A model generated the notes under the pieces. The model searched no databases, had not been told where the DNA came from, and worked only from the letters and a program-made list of their open reading frames with translations. Below, in pieces: positions 10,497-22,205 of a DNA stretch of 64,000 bases. The translations under genes were made by a program, and so were the position numbers. Every line of letters starts with the position of its first letter. Position 1 is the stretch's first letter. This stretch comes from Sorghum bicolor (Eukaryota; Streptophyta; Magnoliopsida; Poales; Poaceae): contig NC_012879.2 of NCBI RefSeq assembly GCF_000003195.3, positions 27,251,564 to 27,315,563 on the forward strand. Reading direction: 5' to 3'.

Positions 10497-13400
10497 TCTT
10501 CCTTCTCTCGCAGTGCTTTCCTCAAATGATCGATGTCGTCGGAAAGGCTGCGAGAATAGGCCTATTCATTCTCGAGGTCCTCATGGGCCTTATTCTGAGC
10601 TTCCTCTGCAGCGCCCCGAGCAATTTCCCTCCTCAGGAGCTCTTCCTTTAACCCGGCAAAGTTGCCTCGAGCAGCAGCAAGGTCGGACTCCACCTGCCTC
10701 TTCCCCTGGTCCAGCTCAATGGCCTCGTCCTTATACCGCGCAGCCTCTTCTCGAGCCTTGACGGTCGCTTCCTTGGCCAAACCAGCTTCATCCTTCGACC
10801 GGGCGGCTTCCTCTTGGGCCTTCTCTGTGGCATCCTTGGTGACACGGGCGTCTTCCTCCGCCTAATAGACCTTCCCATTCATACCGGACAGGGTCTTCTA
10901 AGCCTCGATCAGAGTGGCCTCCTTCTGCTTCTCCTCCTCAGTCGCAGTAAGCTCCTTGAGTGCCTGGAGAAGCTTTTCTTGCGACTCAAGGAGCCGGTCT
11001 TGGAGAAGGGGAACCTGCTCCCAACCGCCCTTTGTTGCAAGAATGAAGCCTGACTTCAGCCAGGAGGTCTCTTTCAAATCCTATAAAAGAGCACGAGGCG
11101 GTAAATGCACCAGCAGAACAAGAGATTCGAAATAACCTAAAGTAGAAGGGTCCTTACGAAGAAAGCCTGGCTCAAGCCATTGTTGACAATGTCAGACATC
11201 AGGCCCCACGAGGTGCTCTCACTTCTTGTCCTCCTTGCGTTCGTCAATCTCAATGTGTGGCTCCTCTGGAGACGTGGAACATCGGAGGCGGATCCTCCCG
11301 AGGCCCCAGTGCTTGAGCTCCTCCTTTGTGCGTTCCTTTATGCCTCGAATGAGATCCTACACTACCTCAAGCGCCCCTCCATAGCGCAGGAATAGGTCGA
11401 CGAGGGAAGGGAATCACCCGTCCTCCTCGATAGAACCTAAGGTCCTAGCCCCGTCCTCCTCGCCAGCACCTGAGGTCCCGACCATGTCCTCCCATGGCTG
11501 CCAACCCTTTAGATAGCCTGGGGTGATCCCCTTGATGCCATAAAGTGTCCCGTTGATCTCCGAGTTTGGGTCCATGGGCGTGCGCGTATGGAGTGCCAAC
11601 ACCATAACGCCATCCTCCCGACCTAGCTCTGTCGGGATTGTGGGAATCCCCCCCGGGACGAAGCCATGTGGGAGTCTCGGAGCCATAGATGGGTAGCTCC
11701 TCTTATTGTGCTTTGGGCCCCTGCCCTTGCTCAAGCTGCTCCTGCTACTGCTGCTGCTGCTCTTGCTATGGCAGCCACTGTTCCTGCTACAGCTGTTGCT
11801 ACTACTGTTGTTGCTGCTGTTGCTGGTACTGTTGTTGTTGCTGCTGCTCTTGTAGATGCTGCTTCTCCTCTTCCTTCTTCTTCTCCTCCTCATATTTCTT
11901 CTTTTTCTCATCCTCTTCCTTTTTATTCTCTCCTCCTCGGCAGCATGAAGCCCGATGGGCCACAGCGTCCGCCCCTCGACTCAAGGGGTCTCAGTTCCGT
12001 GAGCCGCAATGAAGTCGCCCGATGGTGGCAAGCCCTCCCCGGACTCATTGCTGATGGTGATCGGGTTGCCCTCCCCCCTAGTCTGGGCGACTCAGGGGCT
12101 CCCTACATATCCTAGAGGCGCAACACCTAACCTTGACCAGGGGGCGGTAGATCACTCATCGAGGCGTCACCTTCCTTTGATGCCAGGGGTGGGAGTTCGT
12201 CGCCACCATACATCCAGAATGCACGCCCATGACATGGAGTCCCAACGCTAAGCCAAACCAAAGTAGATACACAAAGAGGGAGCCCACAATGTACCAGGCA
12301 CCCCGGAGCTCGTGCCAATCTTGGGCCTCTTGGCGGTCGAGGGCTGGGCCTGCTCTAGTTGCCTCTTCAATCTAGGATAAGCAGGTTCGACACAGGTTGG
12401 TTACTACTAGGGATCAATAAACAGACACGAATGGCAGAAGAGTCTAGGAACCTTACCCCACAGGAAGAACAGCTCTCCTTCTGGTGCCGTGACCAGTGAG
12501 CCTCGAGCCACCACGCGTCGAGGCTCTCGGCTGCTCAAGCACGGTAACGGGCCTCAGCTCTGCCCTCCTGTCCTGGCGATCCTTGGGGCTTGAGCTCATG
12601 TGGTGTCCGCCCTGACTTGAAGCCATTGCGGCCACACAGCCTCATGTCAATAGTCCCATCCCCGAAGTCTTGACTCGATGGCCAGGACCGGAAGGTTGAG
12701 GGGGACGCGGGTGTAGGACGGCCTCGCCCTGAGGAGCAGTGGGGAGTGTATCAGCATGCAGATGGCGAGGTGATGCCTCCTTCTAGCGACCCTCATGCTC
12801 CCTGCCTTGAGGCCCTTTGGAAGCCTCCGCATGCGACGGCGAGGCACCAGCTTGTGGTGGCACCTGCAAGATTCGGTCAAGGCGGGCCGCCATCCCCTCG
12901 GAGTCGTCATCATCATCCTCATCGGATGAATGCTCCTTAGGCCTCCCCTCGCGCCTGGGCTGGGCCCGGCGCTGCTCGAGCGCCTGCCGCTTGATGTTTC
13001 TCCTCTTCTCCTTCTTTTTCTCCGTGTCTTGAGTGGTCCTGTGCTTCTCGATAGAGGCACACCTCTTTTCACGGTCAGCATTGTCCTCCTTCATCGGGGG
13101 CTTTGAGGACCTAGCGTCGATTAACCCCTTGCAAAACAAGACTGGAATCTTAGAGAAATCAGAAAGGAAATGGCGGAACCAAAAACAAGGGCCAAGCGAT
13201 GGCTCGAGGGGCTTACTAGGTCAAAGTAACCTTCATCAGGCTTCATGCGGAAGGAGTTCACGAGCTCAGGCTGGAAGTCACTTGAGATAGCTATGCTGAC
13301 CCTGGTAGCCACCTCCTCATCTGGGAGTGCCTTGTTCGACATCCGGCACGCCTTGAGGTCCCATGATAGAGTGCAGGGGCCCATCTCGTCCATCTTTAGC

Positions 13401-13718
13401 GGTCGAGACATCAACGGAAGCACTCGTCGATGGTGGACCACTGAGAGGACAAGAGCCGCGGTCAGGCCCTCCCCACGCAGATGCTTCAGGGCTTCAAGAA
13501 GGGGGCGAAGCCCAGACTGATGCGTTTTGATGACGCCATACTTCTAGTCTTTGGGCCACTCCTTGATTAGGTGTCCGGTGTAGGCGGGGAAGAAGCCGTC
13601 GTCGTTGCGGAGGTAGAACCATTGAGAGTCCCACTGGGCATGATTCGACGTCAAACTAGTAGAAATGTACTCTCGAGGCTCGTCTGCATGCCCCATCTGC
13701 TGGACTAGATTGAGGCAG
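10497..13718 (-). pseudogene. Tat-2 antisense accessory gene, 3' part, decayed
   Basis: Homologue of the Tat-1 antisense gene with many frame breaks. Recognisable pieces on the minus strand: 13441-13121 (HHRRVLPLMSRPLKMDEMG, matching Tat-1), 13139-12783 (basic and acidic linker), the poly-Gln tract near 11740-11865, the globular part around 11640-11210 (SEINGTLYGIKGI), and the coiled coil 10780-10562 rich in Glu, Lys and Ala. Intron-like gaps occur where Tat-1 has introns. The 5' end of the gene lies beyond Cop-1 at 52784-53214. It breaks off at 10496 against the Del-1 LTR. Confidence 0.75.
11738..11865 (-). repeat. Poly-Gln trinucleotide run in the Tat-2 antisense gene
   Basis: CAG/CAA-type run on the minus strand at the position of the Tat-1 tract (1140-1265), here with more interruptions, next to a Lys/Glu-rich segment encoded at about 11940-11870. 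Confidence 0.75.
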
Positions 13719-13723
13719 CCAGC

Positions 13724-15097
13724 TGAAAGGTCCTTGTTTGGTTTTAGTAATTGAGTGACAACTTAGGTGGACTAATAGTGTTTATGTGAGATACACAGGA
13801 GATTAGTGCACAGGTGATTATATGATGATGGAGGAGCTCATTGCATATGAGACATGACATGGAGTCATGTGACCAAGGTGGAGAAGATCAAGATGAGGCT
13901 TGGCTCGATGGACCAGTTGCAAGAGTGAAGGGCATCTCAGAGGCTTTGAAGCGAGGGACCGCGTGTGACGGTGAAGCTTGAGCAAGACTTGGCGCCGATC
14001 TACCGAGGCAACGGTGAAGAGCAAGTGAGGTCAAGATCGATGAACCAATATGGTCACGTGATGATATGAAGTGGATCATATCATTTGGTGATTGGCAGGT
14101 GCATGTGTTGCATCAACATTGGAGGAAATAGAATGGAAAGCGCAAGGCAAAGGTATAACCTATGGTATTTCCATTTCACCGGTTATAGGTGTGTAGAGAA
14201 GTTTATGACCGGATTTGGGATAGATGGCCGTACTATCAAGAGGGGCAAACTTGTTTGCATATCGGTCATCTAGTGCCACTTGAGCAATCTAACTTTGCAT
14301 ACGTGTTAGGATCGAGTGGCATGGCAAGTTTGAGAGGCTAACTCCTTTGAGAATTTTTTTGTGAAAATGCTAACACACTTGCAAATGGTGGTGTACACTT
14401 GGTGGTGCTGGCAGATTTGCAAAGGAGGTGGAGTTTCTAGGGTTGAGAGGGGTGTGGGTTCCTCTCTCCCTGAGAAAATTAAGTGCATATTCGGCGCTTT
14501 TGAGAAAATTAAGTGCATATTTTCTATTGCACCGGTGGGAATTTTTGGAGAAGTTGCGGGAGTGTTTCTTGCTGAGAAACACTCACCAGACGCTAGTGTT
14601 GGCAGCACCGGACGCTGGTCTAGAGCGTCCGGTGTGGTGTCTATGGCACAGGTGTGCAGAGTGCACCAGACACACCCAAGTGAGTCCGGTGCTCAGCGTC
14701 CGGTGTGCGGGCGGTTTGGTAACCCTCTCTGCGCATGAGTCCGGTGAGCATCGGACGCTCAGGATGCATCCGGTGGCTCACGTTCAGTGACCTTGCGAGT
14801 TTGCGAAGCTCTCTGCGCACGGGTCCGGTGTGCACCAGACGCGTCCGATGTAACGTAGTAGAGCATCCGGTGGTGCTGTGCAGGCGTGTGTGCGCAGTAG
14901 CCATTGGCGGCAACGGTCGAGTTCAAACGGCTAGTGACATGTGGCTAATGCCTGAGCACCGGACGCTGGGGGTTGAGCATCCGGTGGCTCCTTGTGACCG
15001 TCTGGTGCCCTCGTGTTTTGCCCAGTAAAAGGGCAATGGCTAGTTTAGCCCTTTGGGCTATAATTAGAAGTGGTGGCCAGCCTTGGGTGGGGCTGAG
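13724..15097 (+). repeat. Cop-1 5' LTR, piece 1
   Basis: Aligns with 50363-51715 of the intact 3' LTR. It differs from it mainly by C-to-T and G-to-A changes at CpG. The last five bases (CTGAG, 15093-15097) are the left target duplication of Tat-3. Confidence 0.9.
14590..15005 (+). repeat. CCGGACG/CGTCCGG palindrome cluster in the Cop-1 5' LTR (decayed)
   Basis: About a dozen copies of GTCCGGTG or CACCGGAC in both orientations. Many are changed to CCAGACG, CATCCGG or similar, relative to the 3' LTR cluster at 51205-51620. Confidence 0.8.
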
Positions 15098-15557
15098 TGT
15101 GGGGGTATAAACCTCTATACCCTTACGGCTAGACTTCAGCCAGGAAGCTTGGCTCACTACGAGACGAGTTCAAGGCTTGATCCGACAGCTCGGAGTTTCG
15201 CGCAAGGAAACAAGACGTGGAGATCAAGCAGGATTCTAGTAGGTTAGAATAGGAATTGATATCGAATTATCTATGGCAATTGTAACCGACTAGGATTAGT
15301 TTCTAGATCTGTAACCCTGCCCTCCAGACTATATAAGGAGGGGCAAGGGACCCCCCTAGGACATCATATTCTCTCAGCACAAATCAATACAACCAGACGC
15401 AGGACGTAGGTATTACGCCAACTTGGCGGCCGAACCTGGATAAAAAGCTTGTCCGTGTCTTGCGTCACCATCGAGTTCGTAGTTTGCGCACCGTCTACCG
15501 ATAAACTACTACCGTGGGTATACCCCAAGGTAGACTGCCGACCAGCTTTCGTCGACA
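15098..15557 (+). repeat. Tat-3 5' LTR
   Basis: 460 bp, TG...CA. TATA box TATATAAG at 15330-15337. In the 3' LTR the same box reads AATATAAG. Confidence 0.95.
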
Positions 15558-15577
15558 GTGGCGCGCCAGGTAGGGGG
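15558..15577 (+). promoter_or_regulatory. Tat-3 primer binding site
   Basis: GTGGCGCGCCAGGTAGGGG starts right at the LTR end, the position of the PBS. I do not assign the tRNA with confidence. Confidence 0.7.
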
Positions 15578-15605
15578 TGTGCGTGCAACTTCTCCGGCGA
15601 ACGAG

Positions 15606-18314
15606 ATGGTCACGATCCCAGCTTCCGCGACCGTGCCCGAAGGCCTCACGTTCACCGTCGGCCAGATCACGTGGACGACGTGCAGCGGCGGCTTCGCGAC
15701 CACGGTTCCGAAAGAGATCCAGATCCAATCTGAGATCACGTCGTCTCCGACCACACGCATGACGGCACCAAGCTCCCGACCACCGTTCCCACTCTACAAG
15801 GGAAAGGAGATCGACTGCTCGGACCTCCTCCAAGCGCTCGATCGCGCTGACTCCAAGCTACTCGAAGTCTCCCAACTAATAGATGGAGTTCTGCGCCGCC
15901 CCGACCAAGCTGCTCGGGCGGATTTTTCAAAATCCCGCCGGCCAACTCTTGTCACCACGCACGAACGGCTGGGAACGTCCCTGACGATAACCTCAACCCC
16001 CTCAGGACGATCCGTCGAGCTCAAAAAGGAAGACTATCCTTGCGGCCTGAACAACTCGGCCTCTGTTTACTCACAACATGTCCAATCCGTTTTCAGCAAA
16101 GCAGGCTGGTCGCCGACAAGGAACAATCGTCACCATGTCAACATGGTGACAATCCGAGAGCTACGGGACGGCCAGGTTTCCAGCACCAACTCAAGCACCG
16201 GCTCCGTCCCCACCGAGGTTATAAACACCGAGGACGAGGGCTACGACCTAGATTTTCCTTCGCACCCTCCGGGTTTCGACCGATTCCCGATATTCCCCCC
16301 CCGGCGAGGGGATATTGTGTTCAATGTCAGCGCCGACGAACCGGCTGTTGACGGAGAAACAGATGACCAGAGGCAAGTCCGCGAACAGCGTAACGCCGAT
16401 CGCGCCCGACGGCGTGCGGACGAACAACAACAGATGCCGCCAAGTAACCTCAACGATGCCTTTGACATGGTCGGGGACCAGCCGGTCTACAAAACACCAA
16501 GCGCCAACGTGGCTGTCGCCATGGCCAACCTGGATCGGCTTCCTGACACCCCCGAATGCCAGGGAGTCCGGACCAGTATCCGAGCACACCTGATCGCCGC
16601 AATGGGACAGACAGCCACTCTGCTCAAGAGAGTCCAGGACGTCTCTTATACGGAAGCCGCCTCCGACCAGACTAATCGTAGCCAGGTCTCACCCAGCAGG
16701 CGTCACCGCAGCCGCTCCCCCGACAACCATCGAGGGGACTCACGGCGCAACGATGGTGGTCGGGACGCCGATGGCCGCCGCCAGCAGAACCGCGTACGCG
16801 GCCAAGAAGAAGAAGATCAACACAGGGATCTCCGCCACAACATCCCTCCCAAAGATGCCCGGGACCGCATCAACAGGCGCGCCGCAGAGAGAGCAGTCCA
16901 CGAAAACCTGCGCCGCATCGAGTACGATGCGACCCACGGTCCTCCGGGCCTAAGGCAGTTCTCCTCACACCTCCGCCAGGTCGTGTGGCCCCGCAATTTC
17001 AAACTCGAAAAACTTAAAAAATATGACGGCAAGGAAAATCCAGAGAACTGGATCACTCTCTACGAAATCGCCGTCCGATCAGCGGCAGGAGATGAGCACG
17101 TCATGGCTAACTACTTCCCCGTAGTCCTCGACCAGGCTGGTCATCAGTGGCTTCTCGGCTTGCCCGAGGACTCCTTCGACTCTTGGGAAGAGCTACGACA
17201 GGCTTTCATCGACAACTTCATCGCCACATGCGAGCAGCCCGGAAACAAGTATGACCTTGAAAGGATAAGAGACAGGAAGAATGAACCTCTGCGCGATTAC
17301 ATCCGACGATTCTCGGATATGCGCCTCAAAATCCTGAAGATTTCTCATGACGAGGCCATATCAGCCTTTATCAAGGGCTTGCGTTTCCATGAAGCGCTGA
17401 GGAACAAGCTGTTGCGTAAGCGCCCATCAACGGTAGCAGAGCTCCTCGCCACGGCTAAAAATTACGCCGATGCTGATGACGCAGAAAAACTAATCCGAGA
17501 CGATGCGAGAGGCCCCGACCAGCCCTCCCGGCGAGATGACGGTCGTGGTCGCTACGACAACAGAAATCACCGCCGCTCCGACAACCGCGATCACCGAGAA
17601 GGTTGGGATCGGCGGCGCGACAGCCGCGACGACTTTAGAGGAAAGCGCCCTCGCGAATACGACCACGAAGTAAACACGGTCAAACGTCCCAACGGACGAC
17701 GGGACTACCAAGACGACTACAACAAAATGTTGAAGGGACCGTGCCAGCTACACCCAAAGTCTAACGATACCATGGAAGAGTGCCGCGTCCTCAAAAGTAT
17801 CTATACACGGCGGGCCGCCCAAGAGGACTCCGCCAAGAAAAATAACAAGCGCGACGGGCACGACCACGAAGATGAGGATGAGGACCAAGACAGGGACCCC
17901 CGACACCAATACGTCAGCCCCACCGACGTGGTCCATTCCATTTTCGGGGGCAAGGTCTCCACTGAGTCCAAGCGAGAAAGAAAGCTGTTAAAGAGAGCCT
18001 GCCTCAACATAGACAGCACGGACGGGCTGATCGCAGATCCGAAATTTCCCGCGTGGTCCCACAGGGAGATCTCGTTCAGCAGGAAGGACCAGTGGGCCGC
18101 TATCCCAGAGCCGGGTCGTTTCCCACTGATTCTTGATCCCTGCATCAATAGCATCAGATTCGAGCGCGTGCTCGTGGACGGGGGAAGCTCCATCGACATC
18201 CTCTTCCGCAACAGCCTGCCCGCTCTCAAGATATCACCGGCGCAACTAAAACCTTACGACGCCCAATTCTGGGGGGTTTTGCCAGGTCAAGTTCGGTGCC
18301 CCTCGGACAGATAA
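15606..18314 (+). pseudogene. gag: Tat-3 gag and N-terminal protease
   Basis: Gag plus the start of the retropepsin. The first ATG in frame is 15606, 48 bp inside the LTR end; the frame is open further up but only through the PBS. A long charged N-terminal region (about 450 residues, with RRRADEQQQ-like and Arg/Asp-rich runs) precedes the capsid-type domain at about 16980-17500 (VVWPRNFKLEKLKKYDG, WITLYEIAVRSAAG, LRDYIRRFSDMRLKI). No CCHC knuckle follows; instead there is an Arg/Asp-rich stretch. The retropepsin active site is VLVDGGSSIDILF near 18175. Just after it, near 18290, one base appears missing, shifting the frame to a stop at 18312-18314; the downstream protease half reads on in another frame from about 18296. 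Confidence 0.88.
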
Positions 18315-21300
18315 CATTGCCTGTCCAATTCGGCACACCCGATCATTTCCGGACGGAGTTCATCAACTTCGTAGTCGCGGACTTCGACGGGACCTACCAC
18401 GCCATACTGGGCCGCCCATCGCTGACAAAGTTCATGGCAGTCCCGCACTACTCATACCTAGTCCTTAAGATGCCCACGGAGAAGGGTGTCCTAACCGTCA
18501 GAGGCAACGTCTACACCGCGTACACCTGCGAAGAAGAAAGCTTCAAGATCACCGAGGCAATTGACCTCTCAATCCGCATGGCGGAAACAGCAAACCAAGC
18601 CGCACAGCTGCCTCCCGACTAGCTCCGATTACCTGAGCAGGAGACAGCCAGAAAGAATTCAAAATCCAGGGAGTACAAAGAAGTGCAGCTGGTCGAAGGC
18701 AACCCCGAGAAGACAGCCCTCATCGGGGCTAACCTGGATCCAAAATAGGAAGACGCGCTCGTCAGGTTTCTAAGGGACAACGTGAGCGTTTTCGCATGGA
18801 AACCCGCAGACATGCCCGGTGTCCCACGAAACCTGATCGAGCACTCCTTAAACGTCTCGAAGACCGCAAGACCAATCAAGCAAAAACTGCGACGGTTCGC
18901 TCGTGACAAAAAGGAGGCTATTAGGACAGAAATAACACGGCTTCTAGCAGCCGGATTCATAAAAGAAGTGTATCATCCCGATTGGCTCGCTAATCCGGTT
19001 CTTGTACGCAAAAAGAATAATGAATGGAGAATGTGCGTTGATTACACCGATCTCAACAAACACTGTCCTAAAGATCCTTTTGGTCTCCCTCGCATCGACG
19101 AGGTGGTCGACTCAACGGCCGGATGCGAACTCCTCTCCTTTCTATACTCTGGTTATCACCAGATCTCGTTAAAGGAAGAAGATCAGATCAAAACATCCTT
19201 CATCACACCCTTCGGCGCATACTGCTACACTACCATGTCTTTCGGACTTAAAAACGCCGGGGCCACTTATCAAAGGGCCATCCAGCAATGCCTCCACGAC
19301 GAGATTCGCGATGACCTCGTCGAGGCCTATGTGGACGACGTGGTCGTAAAAACAAGGGACGCGAGCACCCTAATCGACAACTTAGACCGAACCTTTAAGG
19401 CACTCAATAGGTACAAGTGGAAGCTCAACCCCAAGAAATGCATTTTCGGCGTTCCTTCCGGTCTACTGCTCGGCAACGTCGTCAGTCGCGACGGCATACG
19501 ACCAAACCCTGCAAAAGTCAAGGCCGTACTCGATATGCGACCACCGAAGAACGTCAAGGATATTCAGAAGCTAACCGGATGCATGGCCGCCCTCAGTCGT
19601 TTCATCTCAAGGCTGGGAGAAAAAGGCCTCCCCTTCTTCAAACTATTGAAAGCGTCAGAAAAATTCTCTTGGACAGAGGAAGCCGACGCTGCGTTCACTC
19701 AGCTTAAGACCTTCCTCACCTCACCGCCTGTCCTCACAGCGCCTCAGCCCAATGAAGACCTACTCCTTTACATTGCTGCAACCGACAGGGTTGTTTCCAC
19801 GGCAATAGTGGTCGAGCGAGATGAACCAGGTCACGTCTTCAAGGTCCAGAGACCCGTTTACTTCATAAGCGAAGTTTTAAACGAATCCAAGGCCAGATAC
19901 CCACAAATACAGAAGCTTATATACGCCATCCTGATAACGTCAAGAAAGCTGAAGCACTACTTCGACGGCCATCGAGTCCTGGTGACAACCAGCTTTCCTC
20001 TCGGGGACATCCTGCGCAATAAAGACGCCAATGGCAGAATCGTGAAATGGGCAATGGAATTATGTCCATTTTCCCTGGAATTCCAGAATCGCACCACTGT
20101 CAAGTCTCAAGCCCTGGTCGATTTCATTGCCGAATGGACGGATCTCAACGAGCCTTCCGTTCCAGATGTCTCAGACCACTGGTCAATGTTCTTTGATGGG
20201 TCCTTGAACATCAACGGTGCAGGCGCTGGGATATTGTTCGTATCACCCAACAAGGACAAACTCCGTTACGTCCTTCGGATCCTTTTTCCGGCGTCAAACA
20301 ACGTCGCCGAATACGAAGCATGCTTGCATGGCATACGACTAGCCGTTGAAATGGGGGTCAAGCGCCTCTATGTCTACGGCGACTCCGCTTTGGTCATCAA
20401 CCAGCTCAACAAGGAGTGGGACGCAACCCACGAGAAGATGGATCTCTACTGCAAAGAATTTCGCAAATGGGAAACTAACTTCTATGACATAGAGTACATT
20501 CACGTGGTCCGGGATAAGAACCAAGCAGCAGATGCGTTGTCAAAGTTAGGCTCCTCTCGGGCCCAAATTCCGCGGGGTATTTTCGTCCAGGACATCCATG
20601 AGCCGAGCGTAGGCTCCCCCCTGGTCGACAAGCAACCCACCGAGGCAATGCTCATAGATGACGCCACTCCGACAACCGGTGGGCGTGACTGGCGTACCCC
20701 GTTCATCAAATACATATCAGACGGGACAGGCTTTCAGGACAAAACAGAGAACGAGCGCCTTATCCGACGATCAAAGAACTACATCCTGGTCGACGGGAAA
20801 CTCATGCGGAAAAACGCAAGCTCCGAAGTACTGCTCAAGTGCATACCCCAAGATGATGGTATCAAGCTCTTGGAAGACATACACGCTGGATCCTGCGGCA
20901 ACCACGCCACATCTAGAACGCTGGTCGGAAAGGCTTTCCGAGCAGGTTTTTACTGGCCAACCGCGGTCGGCGACGCAGAAAAACTGGTTCGGCATTTCGA
21001 AGGATGTCAGTTTTTCGCTAAGAGGACCCATGTACCTGCCCATGAAATTCAAACCATCCCGTCATCTTGGCCCTTTGCTTGCTGGGGGCTTGACATGATC
21101 GGACCATTTAAACCAGCCCCGGGCAACTTCAGGTTTGTCTTCGTGTTAATCGACAAGTTCTCCAAGTGGATTGAATACATGCCCCTGGTCAAGGCAACCT
21201 CCGAGAAGGCTGTGGAGTTCCTCAATCAAATCATACACAGATTCGGCATCCCGAACAGCATAATCACCGACCTGGGCACTCAGTTTACTGGCACCACTTT

Positions 21301-21928
21301 TTGGGATTTCTGCGATGACAGAGGCATAGTCATAAAATATGTGTCAGTGGCACATCCACGTGCCAACGGTCAAGTTGAACGTGCTAATGGAATGATCGTC
21401 GACGCCCTAAAGAAAAGGCTGTACACCGAAAACGACAGAGCACCCGGTCGATGGATGAAAGAATTGCCGGCAGTGGTCTGGGGCCTCCGAACTCAGACCA
21501 GTCGAAACACAGGGGTGTCTCCCTACTTCATGGTGTACGGTGCAGAGGCGGTCTTGCCGTCTGACATACACTTCGGATCTCCTAGAATCGAGCATTTCGA
21601 CCAGGCGACCGCCGACAACGCCAGAGAACTCAAAATCAATTGCATGGAGGAAAAGCGTTTAGTTTCGTGTCTCCGAACAGCAAAATATCTCGCAGCAGTC
21701 AGGCGATACTACAACAGGAATGTCAAGGACCGTTCCTTCGTGGTCGGCGATCTGGTGCTTCGATGGAAAACAAGCCAGGAGGGAATGCACAAGCTATCCA
21801 CCCCCTGGGAAGGACCCTTCGTGGTGACCGAGGTCACACGACCTACGTCCTACAGATTGGCATACCCAGACGGAACACGAGTGCCTAACTCTTGGCACAT
21901 CGACAAACTGCGACGTTTCTATCCATAA
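18296..21928 (+). pseudogene. pol: Tat-3 pol: protease C-term, RT, RNase H, second RNase H, integrase
   Basis: One frame runs from the protease C-terminus (HAILGRPSLTKF) to the integrase end, broken by TAG at 18620-18622 and 18746-18748. RT: fingers [14 protein letters not shown], palm motif YVDD at 19328-19339. In motif A the usual SFLD-x-YSGYHQI reads [10 protein letters not shown] at about 19136-19160: two residues, including the catalytic Asp, are missing. After the RT-linked RNase H comes a second RNase H-like domain ([30 protein letters not shown]), a Tat hallmark. Integrase: His/Cys finger with one Cys lost (RHFEGCQFF), core Asp in GLDMIGPF, Asp in IITDLGTQF, Glu in GQVERAN. There is no chromodomain. 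So pol looks enzymatically dead although the copy is young. Confidence 0.9.
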
Positions 21929-22205
21929 AGTTTTAATGACTTTCTTTTGTAAGTATCTTATAATTTTTGATAATGAAATTCTCTATTTTTGGCCCATACC
22001 TTGTCACACACAGCACTTGGCAAAACTCCTGCAACGGATGCTCTTAGCGACAACCAAGACAAATGCGGTGACACGTCACTCAGATATTCTTACAGCGCTC
22101 AAAACAACAGTCATGACAAAAAGCAAACTTTATTACAAACTATACATACAAAGTTTACAATAAATACCCTGACGGGCAAACACTAGTCTATTCCTACAGA
22201 CTACT
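21929..22205. other. Gap between convergent pol and antisense gene of Tat-3
   Basis: 277 bp, AT-rich, with no ORF of note. The two genes end towards each other here, so both 3' ends and any terminators must lie in it or overlap. Confidence 0.6.

Noticed and set aside
13818..14079. Minus-strand ORFs of about 65 codons in the Cop-1 LTR (repeated at 50457-50718)
   Set aside because: Present twice only because the LTR is duplicated; no start context or domain.
15558..15605. Gag start at the GTG in the PBS
   Set aside because: The frame is open there, but it would begin inside the primer site; ATG 15606 is the first credible start.
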